A program made the position numbers and the translations under genes. The notes beneath the pieces are model-generated. The model ran no database searches and was not told where the DNA came from. It saw only the letters and a list, made by a program, of their open reading frames with translations. Shown here piece by piece: positions 7,957-17,014 of a stretch of DNA of 64,000 nt. The DNA lies in contig JAFXNC010000029.1 in assembly GCA_017529875.1 (NCBI GenBank), forward strand, positions 34,551 to 98,550, written 5' to 3'. The DNA is from Ruminococcus sp. GTDB lineage: Bacteria > Bacillota > Clostridia > Oscillospirales > Ruminococcaceae. How positions within the stretch are numbered: the first letter of the stretch is position 1; each line of letters starts with the position of its first letter.

Positions 7957-10521
7957 TCAGTTCGCCTCCTCTGCCGGGCTGCTCTGACTGAGAGCAGCGG
8001 CTATGCCGTCGGTCAGACCGGTGTATTCGCTTATCATCACGGCATGGTTCTCCTCGACGAAATCGGCGCGGTCTTCCTTTGAGGCGAATTCAAGAGCCTT
8101 GGCTTTCTCGGAGAGCTCCGAGTGACCCAGCATCTTAGCGGTGCTTTTAAGGGCGTGGACGTAGATCTCGTAGTTTTTCAGGTCTTTTGCGTTGAAGTAG
8201 GTCTCCATGGCGGAGCGCTTTTCCTCCGCCTCGTCAACGAACTGTTCCAGCAGCGAGCGGTACAGCTCCTCGTCCTCGAGGCAGTAGCCCAGCCCCTCTG
8301 CGGTGTCTATGCCGAGAGCGGAGAGCTTGTCGTAGAAACCGCCTTCGGGCACCGGGGGAGCTTCGGGGGCAGGCGTTTCTTCGGGAGCGGGATCTGCGGG
8401 TACAGGCACCTCAGCCGCCGGCAGCTCAGACACCTCGGACTCAGGCTCCGGCTCGGTGTCGGGCAGGGGCTCGTCGAGGGTGGAGATAAGGGTGCGGGGG
8501 AGCACCTTTCTGAGCACTCTTTCCAGCTCCACCAGCACGATAGGCTTGCTCACGAAGCCGTCGAAGCCCACCGAGAGGAACATCTCCCTTGCGGTGCTGA
8601 CGGCGTTGGCGGTGAGTGCGACGATAGGAAAGTCGCCGTTGGTGCGGACAGCGCGAATCTGCTTCATGGCCTCCACACCGTCCATGCCGGGCATCATGTG
8701 ATCCATGAAGACTATGTCAAACCGCTTGATGCTGCACATATCTATGGCCTCGCGTCCCGAGGCGGCGGTAGTGACCTTCATGCCGTAGCGCCTGAGGATG
8801 TTCTTGGCAACGGTGAGGTTCATGGGCTCGTCGTCCACTACCAGTGCCTCGCAGTCGGGGCAGTAGAGAGCGCCGGTATCGTTGTTTGCGGCCATGGTGC
8901 CGAAGTTGAGCACCTCGGCTACCGGAAAACAGTAGAAGGGCTTCTCCATTTTCTGCACCCTGGTATTCGCCGGGAGGGGCAGGTCGTTGTTTGCCACCAC
9001 GATGACTACCATGTCCTCCGCAAGCTTTTCGATGTAGTCCTGGGCGGAGAGGTATTCCTCGTCAGCCACGAACAGGTGAGTAAGGTGTACCGAGGATACC
9101 AGCTTTTTCAGGTTGCCGATATTGTCCACGCGGTGCATCTGTATGCCGAAGCCGGTGACGATGTTGTGTATCATCACGTTGTAGTACTCGCGGACGTTGG
9201 GGTTGGGGTACTTGTCGAGGTGCAGGAAGGCGCCGAGACAGAGCTTGCCCGGCTCCGCCAGGGACATACAGCTGGAGGGCTCCACTACCTTCTGAGGTAT
9301 GCTGACGCTTACGGAAGTGCCTGCGCCCGGCTTGCTCTCGATGGTCATGAAGCCGCCCAGGGACTCTGCGAAGCCCGAAACGATAGTCATGCCCAGACCC
9401 AGGCCGCTGCTCTGACGGGCTCTGCCCGAGTCGGCCTGATAGTAGCCCTCGAAGACCCGCTCGATCTCCTCCTCGTTCATGCCGATGCCGGTATCGGTGA
9501 CCCTGATCAGCAGGTTGATGCCGTATTCCTCCCGGACAGGGGACAGTCTCACATAGACGCCGCCCTCACGGGTGTATTTCAGACCGTTGATGATAAGGTG
9601 CCTGAGTATCTTGCGGAGCTTGGTGACGTCGGAATTCATGATCGCGGGTATGGAAGGATCCACGTCGATGATCAGCTCCAGGTTATTCTGCTTATATGGG
9701 CGTATCTCTCCCACCAGGTCGTTGAGCAGGGAGGACAGGATGTAGTCTTCGTAGTTGTTGGTGAGCTTGCCCCTGTCGATCTCGGTGTAGTCAAGGATAT
9801 CGCCGATCTGCTCTGCCACCCGCCTGCCGGCGGCGTGAACCGAGCCGAGGTTGGAGAGCTTTTCGGGGTCGGTCTCCTCGTCGATGCAGATGCCGGTAAG
9901 ACCTATAACGGCGTTGACCGGAGTGCGTATCTCGTGGGAGACGTTGGCAAGGAAGTCGTTGAGCCTTTCGGTGGAATCGGTGAGCTGTTCGATCTCGTCA
10001 TGGGAGCGGTCAAGCACCTGCACCCACTTGGTGATGATCTTCCTGGAAACGGAGCCGATAGTCGTGATGACTGCGATATGCAGAACCGACCTGGAGATGA
10101 TAAGGCTGTTGAACTCCTCCCCCGCCTGCCACATCATTATCAGGCCGTAGCCCAGGGTGACGTAGTAGAGTATCTGCAAGGCGGTTATCAGGGGTTTCAT
10201 GCCGGTCATGGTGAACAGTATCAGCACCAGCGCCATTACCGACACGGTATCGAATACGCTGGTGATATGGGCGCCGTAGAAAAAGAATGTGAACATGATG
10301 AAGGCCGTATACACCCATACCCTGTGAGGTTCGCTCATGACCTGCCTTATGTGCAGGATCCAGGAGGTGAACACCCCGAAATAAATAGGTATAAGAGGCC
10401 AGGGATCCCAGGACATCAGCACCGTCTCCACTGACAGTATAACTGTAAAGATCGAGTAGCTGATGAGTATGGTCAGCTGTGAGGCCTGGAATAAATCGTT
10501 CTTTAACAATCTTTGCTTCAT
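7957..10521 (-). CDS. Membrane hybrid histidine kinase with receiver and HPt domain
   Basis: 854 aa complete phosphorelay on one chain. About six membrane helices (18-165), HisKA with H196 (SHEIRTP), HATPase_c (DTGIGM at 343, SGLGLGM at 372), a pseudo-receiver-like stretch (about 425-545) without acceptor Asp, a true receiver (558-685) with D607 in FMDHMMPGMDG, a Pro/Glu-rich linker (about 690-735) and a C-terminal HPt domain with phospho-His H789 in HALKSTAKMLG. SD GGAGAG precedes the ATG and a strong promoter is at 10586-10614. It is the first gene of a two-gene operon with the DegV-fused kinase. The HPt could pass phosphate to that protein's receiver or to a distant regulator. Confidence 0.88.
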   Translation of the reverse strand: MKQRLLKNDLFQASQLTILISYSIFTVILSVETVLMSWDPWPLIPIYFGVFTSWILHIRQVMSEPHRVWVYTAFIMFTFFFYGAHITSVFDTVSVMALVLILFTMTGMKPLITALQILYYVTLGYGLIMMWQAGEEFNSLIISRSVLHIAVITTIGSVSRKIITKWVQVLDRSHDEIEQLTDSTERLNDFLANVSHEIRTPVNAVIGLTGICIDEETDPEKLSNLGSVHAAGRRVAEQIGDILDYTEIDRGKLTNNYEDYILSSLLNDLVGEIRPYKQNNLELIIDVDPSIPAIMNSDVTKLRKILRHLIINGLKYTREGGVYVRLSPVREEYGINLLIRVTDTGIGMNEEEIERVFEGYYQADSGRARQSSGLGLGMTIVSGFAESLGGFMTIESKPGAGTSVSVSIPQKVVEPSSCMSLAEPGKLCLGAFLHLDKYPNPNVREYYNVMIHNIVTGFGIQMHRVDNIGNLKKLVSSVHLTHLFVADEEYLSAQDYIEKLAEDMVVIVVANNDLPLPANTRVQKMEKPFYCFPVAEVLNFGTMAANNDTGALYCPDCEALVVDDEPMNLTVAKNILRRYGMKVTTAASGREAIDMCSIKRFDIVFMDHMMPGMDGVEAMKQIRAVRTNGDFPIVALTANAVSTAREMFLSVGFDGFVSKPIVLVELERVLRKVLPRTLISTLDEPLPDTEPEPESEVSELPAAEVPVPADPAPEETPAPEAPPVPEGGFYDKLSALGIDTAEGLGYCLEDEELYRSLLEQFVDEAEEKRSAMETYFNAKDLKNYEIYVHALKSTAKMLGHSELSEKAKALEFASKEDRADFVEENHAVMISEYTGLTDGIAAALSQSSPAEEAN

Positions 10522-10585
10522 TGAGATCTCTCCGTTTCGCCGGGGCGTTCGGTATTTGCCCGGACGTCATCACAATATTAATATG

Positions 10586-10614
10586 AGTATATCATCTGTT
10601 GTTAAATATGTCAA
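10586..10614 (-). promoter_or_regulatory. Sigma-A promoter of the two-kinase operon
   Basis: Minus strand TTGACA (10609-10614), 17 nt, TATACT (10586-10591). It begins only a few bases past the terminator of the preceding minus-strand gene. Confidence 0.75.
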
Positions 10615-10620
10615 CAAAAA

Positions 10621-10656
10621 GCACCGAGCTTTGTAACAACCTACAATACCCGGTGC
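10621..10656. terminator. Intrinsic terminator after the metallophosphoesterase gene
   Basis: Hairpin with an outer stem GCACCG/CGGTGC and an inner TTGTA/TACAA. On the minus strand it is followed by CTTTTTG, on the plus strand by CTGTTTTT. Confidence 0.65.
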
Positions 10657-10680
10657 CTGTTTTTATAAACAATGACGATG

Positions 10681-11778
10681 TCATGGCTGTAGCTCGATGA
10701 TGACGAACTCCGACTTGGTGCCGGTCTTGAACTTGATGTTCCAGTCTGAGATACCGGAGGTAACGATGAAATCGGTGCTGCCGCGGCGCTCGCAGCCGTA
10801 GGTGCGGTCGTTCATGCCCAGCCATTCGCCTACGAAGGTCGCCGGGATCAGCTGTCCGCCGTGGGTGTGCCCCGAGACCACAAGATCGACTCCGGCGGCG
10901 GCCTCTTTTTCATAGTCGGAGGGCTGGTGATCGAGGACGATCATGTACTTGTCCCTGTCAAGGCCGCTCACCAGCTGGGATATCTCCTTGCGGTCAGTCA
11001 TCATGGCGTCGTTGCGGCCTATGATGTAGAACCTGTCATCCACCAGCTCCACCTCGTCCCGCAGAACGTGAACGCCGTTCTTTTTAAGTTCTTCTGTCAG
11101 GTCGTAGGCGGAGAAATCCCGGCTGCCGAAGTTGCCCTCGTCGTGGTTGCCGAAGGTGAACCACACCCCGTAGGGCGCCTCCACCGTCCCGAGAGCGCGG
11201 CAGGCCTTGATCATTTCCTCCTTCACAGACCAGTCGTCCACGAAGTCTCCCGGTATCAGCACTATGTCCGGCGACTGCGCCTTGATCGCTTCGAGCTGCT
11301 CCGCGAAGCCGTCGCCGTCAAAGGTGGCTCCGATATGGGAGTCGGCAAAGAGGGCTATTGTAAGGGGCTCGCTGAGCTTTCCGGCGCTCAGGGTGTAGTT
11401 CGTCTGCCATACGTTGTTGCAGAGCCAGTACCCCACCGCCAGATAGGCTACCGACGCAGTCAGCGCCAGCCAGCCCTGCCAGTATATCCTGAACTCATGC
11501 CCTGTCACGGCTCTGATAACACGCATTATCAGCCCGAACAGCGCAAAGAACAGCACCTCATGCAAAAGCACGATGACGCCGTTTATTTTGGTCATAGCAA
11601 TGCTGACCGCCAGATATCCCACCCCGATGAAGGCAAGGGATATCAGCCGCCGCTTCATAACGCTTTCCCCCGCGAGCCGCCTGATAAGGCCGAATCTCCC
11701 CACCGAGGCGGCAAGATAAGCCGTCCCGCCCACGGTGGCCGCAAACACGGCTGCGAGTATACCGATCCATTTGGTCAT
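10681..11778 (-). CDS. Membrane-anchored metallophosphoesterase (YkuE/YaeI type)
   Basis: 365 aa. The N-terminal third has about four hydrophobic helices (2-25, 44-62, 66-88, 102-122). The rest is a calcineurin-like phosphoesterase domain with all metal-binding motifs: FADSHIG, PGDFVDD, GNHDEG and GHTHGGQ. Relatives with this arrangement are thought to act on membrane or envelope phospho-esters (for example UDP-DAG hydrolases), but the substrate here is unknown. GGGAG precedes the ATG. It is followed on the same strand by the kinase operon promoter, so it is probably transcribed separately. Confidence 0.85.
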   Translation of the reverse strand: MTKWIGILAAVFAATVGGTAYLAASVGRFGLIRRLAGESVMKRRLISLAFIGVGYLAVSIAMTKINGVIVLLHEVLFFALFGLIMRVIRAVTGHEFRIYWQGWLALTASVAYLAVGYWLCNNVWQTNYTLSAGKLSEPLTIALFADSHIGATFDGDGFAEQLEAIKAQSPDIVLIPGDFVDDWSVKEEMIKACRALGTVEAPYGVWFTFGNHDEGNFGSRDFSAYDLTEELKKNGVHVLRDEVELVDDRFYIIGRNDAMMTDRKEISQLVSGLDRDKYMIVLDHQPSDYEKEAAAGVDLVVSGHTHGGQLIPATFVGEWLGMNDRTYGCERRGSTDFIVTSGISDWNIKFKTGTKSEFVIIELQP

Positions 11779-11797
11779 TCAAAAACTCCCGAAAAGT

Positions 11798-12379
11798 TTA
11801 TTTCATTAGCACCGCCCGGCAGGGTGCGCCGTCGCAGTTGCCCAGGTTTATGGGCTGCGCCATGAGCAGGTACTTGCCCTCCTCAACGCCTCCCAGCCTG
11901 ATGCCCTCCAGCAGCACAAGCCCCGCTCCGAGAAGTATCAGATGCACCTCCATAGGGGCATCCTCGGGACCCACTGTCTGGCTCTCGTTGCCTAAAAGCT
12001 TCAAGCCGCTGTCCGCAAAGACCCTCGCCGCATCTGCGGTGACGGTGGCCTTGCCGCCGATGAGTATGCGCTTGGGGGCCTCGGCTTCGGTGGCTCTCTG
12101 GACGATGTTTTTGGCGTCATCGCCGGAGATGTCTCCTTCAAATCTTACTACAAAGCAGTCCCCGATGAAGGTTTTAAGGCTTATCTCGTCAATGGTCCTG
12201 CCGTCGTCGATGAAATGGAAGGGGGCGTCAACATGGGTGCCGTTGTGGGCGCACATGGAGAAGGCCGTGAGGTTGCAGACGTCTCCGTCGGAGATGCGCA
12301 GCAGATCCTCCTTTTTCGGTTCGGGATCCCCGGGGAACACGGTGCAGGAGAACAGCTCCTGAGAAATGTCTATCAGCAT
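11798..12379 (-). CDS. Cyclase-family metal-dependent hydrolase (KynB-like)
   Basis: 193 aa from the ATG at 12379, chosen because AAAGGAG lies 6 nt upstream; a longer reading from 12400 has no SD. The hallmark HNGTHVDAPFHF matches the metal-binding HxGTHxDxPxH motif of the cyclase family (PF04199), which includes kynurenine formamidase and isatin hydrolase. No kynurenine-pathway genes are nearby, so the substrate is open. It lies 19 nt upstream of the metallophosphoesterase gene and is probably in the same transcript. Confidence 0.8.
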   Translation of the reverse strand: MLIDISQELFSCTVFPGDPEPKKEDLLRISDGDVCNLTAFSMCAHNGTHVDAPFHFIDDGRTIDEISLKTFIGDCFVVRFEGDISGDDAKNIVQRATEAEAPKRILIGGKATVTADAARVFADSGLKLLGNESQTVGPEDAPMEVHLILLGAGLVLLEGIRLGGVEEGKYLLMAQPINLGNCDGAPCRAVLMK

Positions 12380-12435
12380 GGTACGCTCCTTTCTGCTCAA
12401 ATCCGAGCTCAGCCATTAATTTACAATACTCTTAT

Positions 12436-12472
12436 AAAGATATACCCGAAAGGCACGGGGTCTTTCGGGTAT
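12436..12472 (-). terminator. Weak terminator after the epimerase gene
   Basis: An 11-bp stem ATACCCGAAAG/CTTTCGGGTAT is followed on the minus strand by ATCTTTAT, a poor T-run. Confidence 0.5.
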
Positions 12473-12481
12473 TGCGCTTGT

Positions 12482-13411
12482 TTACTTGGTCGTGGACAGC
12501 GTCCATTTCATGGGGGCGATACGCCTTGCCTTGGTGTTGTCGATACGCCAGTTCATCAGCGAGGTGGAGGGGTCGAAATACCGGTAGTCCTGCTTGGCCT
12601 TGGCCTTGTTGAAGCTGAATCCGCTGGTGGAGTTCTTCTGCACTATGGCGCCGATACGGTGATGGTCGCGCTCGTAGTCGAGGATCTCTTTGGCGGTGAT
12701 TATCTCTGTGTCGCAGACGTTGTAAATGCCGTCGTATCTTCCGGAAGGGACGTTGATGATGCCCTTGATGAAGTCCAGCAGATTGTAGAGACAGCAGAAG
12801 GTGAACCCGTAAAGACCGTCGTTGATGAAGTAGCCCACGTCGTCCTTGTAGTCGTAGACCTTGTCTCTCAGGTTCTGAGTATACTCAGCGGTATATATGG
12901 GCGCCACTCTTGCGATGACCGGTACGCAGTCCGACTTTTTGAAGGCCTTGCCCAGATACTTTTCGCTGGTCATTTTGAGCTCGGCGTAGTTGGTGTTGCC
13001 CTTTTCCGACACTGTCTCCCTGATAGGCTCGCGCCCCTTCTGCACGCCGTATACCGCCGTGGTGGAGAGGAGGATAAAGTTCTTTACCGCGTATTTGTCC
13101 GCGGCCTCGTAGATGAACTTGTCGGTGTTCTTGGCACGCTTGAGCTCCGCATCGGTGATGTATGAGTCAAAATCGTTGTCTGTGGAATTGGCAAGATGCA
13201 CGATCGTATCTATGTGGTTCGCCGAGATCATGCCCGAGATAGTGTCCTTGTCAAAGGCCTCGCACTGAACGAAGGTGTAATTCGGGTTGATGCCGATCAT
13301 GCCGTTGGGGGTACTGTCGGTGCCGAAGACCCTGTGTTTTTTGTTGAGCAGGGCATCAACGCATTTCATGCCGATGAATCCGCTCGCTCCCGTTACAAGT
13401 ACAGATGCCAT
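12482..13411 (-). CDS. NAD(P)-dependent epimerase/dehydratase (extended SDR)
   Basis: 309 aa. It opens with VLVTGASGFIGMK, the Rossmann GxxGxxG nucleotide-binding loop, and has LLSTTAVYG and YAELK matching the Ser/Thr and YxxxK active site of extended short-chain dehydrogenases. These act mostly on nucleotide sugars. Specificity cannot be read from the sequence. The gene stands alone between a weak terminator and an AT-rich divergent region. AAGGAG lies ahead of the start. Confidence 0.8.
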   Translation of the reverse strand: MASVLVTGASGFIGMKCVDALLNKKHRVFGTDSTPNGMIGINPNYTFVQCEAFDKDTISGMISANHIDTIVHLANSTDNDFDSYITDAELKRAKNTDKFIYEAADKYAVKNFILLSTTAVYGVQKGREPIRETVSEKGNTNYAELKMTSEKYLGKAFKKSDCVPVIARVAPIYTAEYTQNLRDKVYDYKDDVGYFINDGLYGFTFCCLYNLLDFIKGIINVPSGRYDGIYNVCDTEIITAKEILDYERDHHRIGAIVQKNSTSGFSFNKAKAKQDYRYFDPSTSLMNWRIDNTKARRIAPMKWTLSTTK

Positions 13412-13482
13412 ACTGCTTCACTCCTTATTTAAGATCACGCAGAGGGCTTCATTTTAAAAAGACCTCCGCAATAAACATATAT

Positions 13483-13510
13483 ATTATACCATAATATTCT
13501 TATATTGAAA
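13483..13510 (-). promoter_or_regulatory. Probable promoter of the epimerase gene
   Basis: Minus strand TTTCAA (13505-13510), 16 nt, TATAAT (13483-13488), in an AT-rich gap shared with the divergent MBOAT-like gene. The plus side has a TATAAT at 13649-13654 without a good -35. Confidence 0.45.
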
Positions 13511-13670
13511 AGTCTTTTGTGATGATTTGATGAAAAGTTTTATTTTCTTTATAATTTTACTTGCTTAAATTTGTGGATTGTGTTAAAATTAATTTGGCAC
13601 ATCAGACGCCAAAATTGACTATTATCAGCATATAGGCTGTTTTTAAGATATAATTATCAGGAGGATCCCC

Positions 13671-15053
13671 GTGGTATATTCCGAACTGCTGTTTTTTCTG
13701 GGCGTAATGCCCGTTTCGGTGATGCTTTCCTTCCTCGACAGGAGCGCCGAATATAAAAATCTTATACTGATAATCACCTCTGCGGCCTTCGTCAGCTGGG
13801 GCAAGCCCATGTGGTGCCTTCTGATGTTCGCAAGCGTCATCCCGGAGTATCTCATCGGCCTCGGCATCGGCAGGACGAGGATCAACAGCCGCCCGGCCGC
13901 AAGGCTCCTGCTGGGGCTCGACCTGGTGATGAACCTGGGCATTTTCTTCCTGCTTGCCAACAACGCCCTGTTCCCCGAGGACAGCTTCCTGCACCTCAAG
14001 GCCGCAGTCATCCCGGTGGGAGCGGCCTGGTATACCGCCAAGGGCTTTTCCTACTGCTTCGATGTCTACACCGGAAGATGCCGCTGCGAGAGCAATATCT
14101 TCTGCCTGCTGACCTACATGGTGTCGTTTCATTTTCTTATGGCAGGCCCTGTCATCAGATACGGCGACGCCGAGCCCGCCATACGCAAGCGTTCCGTTAC
14201 CGGCAGGATGATAAGCGACGGCCTTGACCGTTTCATCATCGGCCTGGGCAAGAGCGTCATACTGGCTCCCTGCTTTGAAAAGATCATGACCGCCGGCCTC
14301 GACCATGCCGACAGGACGCTGGCAGGCAGCTGGATAGGTATGCTGGCCTTCTTCGGGCAGTGCTGGTTCGCATTTACCGGCCTCTGCGATATGGCAAGAG
14401 GCCTGGGACTGCTCAGCGGCTTCGATTACGATCAGAATTACAGAGACCTCTCCACCGGCGATATGCTGGGGGGCTTCGTCAGGAGCGCCAACACCTCCTT
14501 CATCAAGCTCACGGAGGACTTCTTCAAGCTGTTCTGCGGGGACAACGTGTTCTTCTGCGCTGTCTGCACACTCATCGGCTGCACAGTCGCTGCCCTTTGG
14601 TACAAGGTCAGCATGAGCTTTGCCGCGGTGGGACTGGCTCTGGGCGCAGTGCTTATGATCGAGCGGCTCATACCCGCTAAGACTAAGAAAAAGATACCCC
14701 TTGCGGTGAAGACTGTGTACGTCTTCCTGCTGGGCACCCTGATACTGGGCGGGCTGCGGTTCACAGAGCTTTCGGGCTACAAGGACTGGCTGCTGTCGCT
14801 GTTCGGCTCCGGCAACGAGTACATCCTCACCAAGGCCCTGAAGGCCGTGCTCACCGAGAACCTGTTCCTGATAATATTCTCCTTCTGCTGTGTATGCGTG
14901 CCTGTGAAAAAGCTCATCGGCAGGGGAGTGACTAAGATAGAGAACGCCTCCGCGGGAGGCTACACCGTAATGAGAGTCGGCAGAACTTTACTGATCGGTG
15001 CCGTGCTGGTGATGTGCGTCATCACCCTTGCGGCGCAGAATGTGAACGTGTAA
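13671..15053 (+). CDS. Divergent MBOAT-like membrane protein, probably catalytically dead
   Basis: 460 aa with about ten hydrophobic helices. Start is GTG with CAGGAGG 6-7 nt upstream. The first 260 residues follow the AlgI/DltB pattern of membrane-bound O-acyltransferases: KNLILIITSAAFVSWGKP, PVGAAWYTAKGFSYCFDVYTG, MAGPVIRYGD, FIIGLGKSV and CWFAFTGLCDMARGLGLLSGF. After that point the conserved block with the first catalytic-region His (FWRRWHISL in active enzymes) and the later LWHG motif are both missing. The remaining 190 residues are hydrophobic but unlike the family. It could be a scaffold or a pseudoenzyme. The next gene, 13 nt away, looks like the stripped partner. Confidence 0.7.
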   Translation: MVYSELLFFLGVMPVSVMLSFLDRSAEYKNLILIITSAAFVSWGKPMWCLLMFASVIPEYLIGLGIGRTRINSRPAARLLLGLDLVMNLGIFFLLANNALFPEDSFLHLKAAVIPVGAAWYTAKGFSYCFDVYTGRCRCESNIFCLLTYMVSFHFLMAGPVIRYGDAEPAIRKRSVTGRMISDGLDRFIIGLGKSVILAPCFEKIMTAGLDHADRTLAGSWIGMLAFFGQCWFAFTGLCDMARGLGLLSGFDYDQNYRDLSTGDMLGGFVRSANTSFIKLTEDFFKLFCGDNVFFCAVCTLIGCTVAALWYKVSMSFAAVGLALGAVLMIERLIPAKTKKKIPLAVKTVYVFLLGTLILGGLRFTELSGYKDWLLSLFGSGNEYILTKALKAVLTENLFLIIFSFCCVCVPVKKLIGRGVTKIENASAGGYTVMRVGRTLLIGAVLVMCVITLAAQNVNV

Positions 15054-15066
15054 AGGAGGGGACGCT

Positions 15067-15909
15067 ATGGATAACGCAGATCGCTTCGGAGAGATAATTG
15101 AAGAAGATACAGCGCACCTCCCCGAGCTCCCGGAGGAATGTCCCGAGAGCATTGAAGCCATCGAGGAACTGAGCCACAGATCCCAGCAGGAAAAATGCAC
15201 CTTTATAAACGTCATAGTGCTGTCTGTGGTGCTGCTGGCCTGCGCCGCATACTTCATTGCCACCACCTCCAGCAAGGGCTACGGCGACGAGGGCAACAAG
15301 TTCAGCTTTGAGCGCCTTGCCAACGGCAAATACACCGCCGAGATCAGCAAGAGATATTACAGCACCATCGCATATCCCGATACCATAAAGTCTCTGTCGG
15401 AGAAGCTGACCTTCCTCTACGGCATCCGCGACGGCCTGCCGGAGGATGATACCGATAAGACCCCCGACACAGACCCCGACCCCAGCGGCGACGTGACCAC
15501 TGTGTCCTCCGACCGTGAGGGTCATCAGGAGAAGGAGATAACCACCGCTGCCACCGGCGGCAAGGAGGAAGAAAACAAAGAAACTGACGAGCCCAAGGAA
15601 CAGCAGAGCAAGTACGAGACACAGTTCTACCATACCACCACCGAGGAGACCACCGAGGAGGAGGAAACTGAGGAAACTACCACCACCAACAACGAGGCTC
15701 CCGACGTAGCCGCCACCACCACCGAGGAACAGACCGAGCGCACCCGGATAGTTACCGAGGAAAGCTCCTCTCAGACCGAGACCGCGCCTTCTTCCAGCGA
15801 GCCGGAGCCTTCGTCGAGCCAGAAGGAGTCTTCGTCTCAGCCTGAGGACGATTCTTCCTCCCAGCCCGAGGACGACAGCTCCTCCCAGACCGATCACGAG
15901 GCGGAATGA
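15067..15909 (+). CDS. Single-pass membrane protein with DHHW-like stub and Thr/Glu/Ser-rich tail
   Basis: 280 aa. A cytosolic acidic N-terminus is followed by one membrane helix (about 48-67). Residues 77-120 (FSFERLANGKYTAEISKRYY and on to LYGIRDG) resemble the opening of DHHW/AlgX-like proteins that partner MBOAT acyltransferases. Where those have a SGNH hydrolase domain, this one has about 150 residues of low-complexity Thr, Glu, Ser and Pro, including repeated SSSQPEDD units near the end. No catalytic motif is visible. SD AAAGGAGGGG precedes the ATG. It is in one operon with the MBOAT-like gene and the downstream radical SAM gene (1-nt gap). Confidence 0.6.
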   Translation: MDNADRFGEIIEEDTAHLPELPEECPESIEAIEELSHRSQQEKCTFINVIVLSVVLLACAAYFIATTSSKGYGDEGNKFSFERLANGKYTAEISKRYYSTIAYPDTIKSLSEKLTFLYGIRDGLPEDDTDKTPDTDPDPSGDVTTVSSDREGHQEKEITTAATGGKEEENKETDEPKEQQSKYETQFYHTTTEETTEEEETEETTTTNNEAPDVAATTTEEQTERTRIVTEESSSQTETAPSSSEPEPSSSQKESSSQPEDDSSSQPEDDSSSQTDHEAE

Positions 15910-15910
15910 C

Positions 15911-16864
15911 ATGGCTCAGCGGGACTTGAACCCCTTCCCCGGCTCCGACGACAACAAGCGCTACCTGACATACAGCCGCTACCTCAAACAGCGGTTCGGC
16001 GGCAAGGTCTTCAAAGTGCCGCTGAACCTCGGCCTGAGCTGCCCCAACCGGGACGGCGCCAAGGGCACCGGCGGCTGCATATTCTGCTCGGCGGCGGCAG
16101 GGGGAGAGTTCGCCGGCGACCCCCGGCAGGACATCCGGGAGCAGTTTGACGAGATACGCCGGATGATGCACAAGAAGTGGGAGACCGGGCTGTATATACC
16201 CTACTTTCAGGCGGGCTCCAACACCTACGGCGATACTGCCAGACTCCGGGAGATCTTCACCCGGGCAGCGGGCTTCGAGAACGCGGTAGGGCTGTCAGTG
16301 GCCACCCGCGCCGACTGCATCGACGCAGAAAAGGCCGATATGCTGGCAGAGCTTTCGGGCAAGACCTATCTCACCGTCGAGCTGGGCTTGCAGAGCATAC
16401 ACGACGAAACTGCGCGGCTCTGCAACCGCTGCCACAGCTATGCCGATTTTCTTGAAGGCTTCGGGCTGCTGCGGGAGCGGGGGATAAACGTCTGCGTACA
16501 CATCATAAACGGCCTGCCCGGTGAGACCCGGGAGATGATGCTGCAAACGGCGGAGACCGTGGGACGCCTGGGCGTCCATGCGGTTAAGATACACCTGCTG
16601 CACATACTCCGGGGGACGAAGCTGGCTCAGATGTACGGGCGGGGAGAGTTTAAGGCTATGGAGCAGGATGAATACGTGGACCTCGTCTGCGACCAGCTGG
16701 AGCGGCTGCCCCAGGACGTGATAATAGAGCGGGTCACCGGCGACGGCGCCCGTAATGAACTGATAGCGCCCCTGTGGAGCTTAAAGAAGTTCTGCGTGAT
16801 GAACAGCATCGACAAGGAGCTGTACAGGCGCGGGTCGTGGCAGGGTATCCTATACAAAAAATAA
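15911..16864 (+). CDS. Radical SAM protein, TIGR01212/YhcC type
   Basis: 317 aa. The cluster-binding cysteines lie in a spaced form, CPNRDGAKGTGGCIFC, typical of the YhcC group rather than the compact CxxxCxxC. Later landmarks are TRADCID, VELGLQS, VHIINGLPGET and KIHLLH, all found in this family. The substrate is uncertain; family members are linked to tRNA modification or oxygen-independent metabolism. The ATG lies 1 nt after the preceding stop, indicating translational coupling. Confidence 0.85.
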   Translation: MAQRDLNPFPGSDDNKRYLTYSRYLKQRFGGKVFKVPLNLGLSCPNRDGAKGTGGCIFCSAAAGGEFAGDPRQDIREQFDEIRRMMHKKWETGLYIPYFQAGSNTYGDTARLREIFTRAAGFENAVGLSVATRADCIDAEKADMLAELSGKTYLTVELGLQSIHDETARLCNRCHSYADFLEGFGLLRERGINVCVHIINGLPGETREMMLQTAETVGRLGVHAVKIHLLHILRGTKLAQMYGRGEFKAMEQDEYVDLVCDQLERLPQDVIIERVTGDGARNELIAPLWSLKKFCVMNSIDKELYRRGSWQGILYKK

Positions 16865-17014
16865 GAAACACCGCCCCATCGACCAAAATTGACGGTGTAT
16901 CAAAGCGCAATAAATTTAGGGAGAGCCGTCAGCCGAAAGGCGTTACGGGCACTCTTTTCATTTACTGATATTGCACGGAAAAGTAATTTGCCAAGTGCGG
17001 AAAGGGATATAAGT

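Noticed and set aside
13649..13654. Promoter of the MBOAT-like gene with TTGACT at 13615
   Set aside because: The spacer to TATAAT is 28 nt, far outside the working range.
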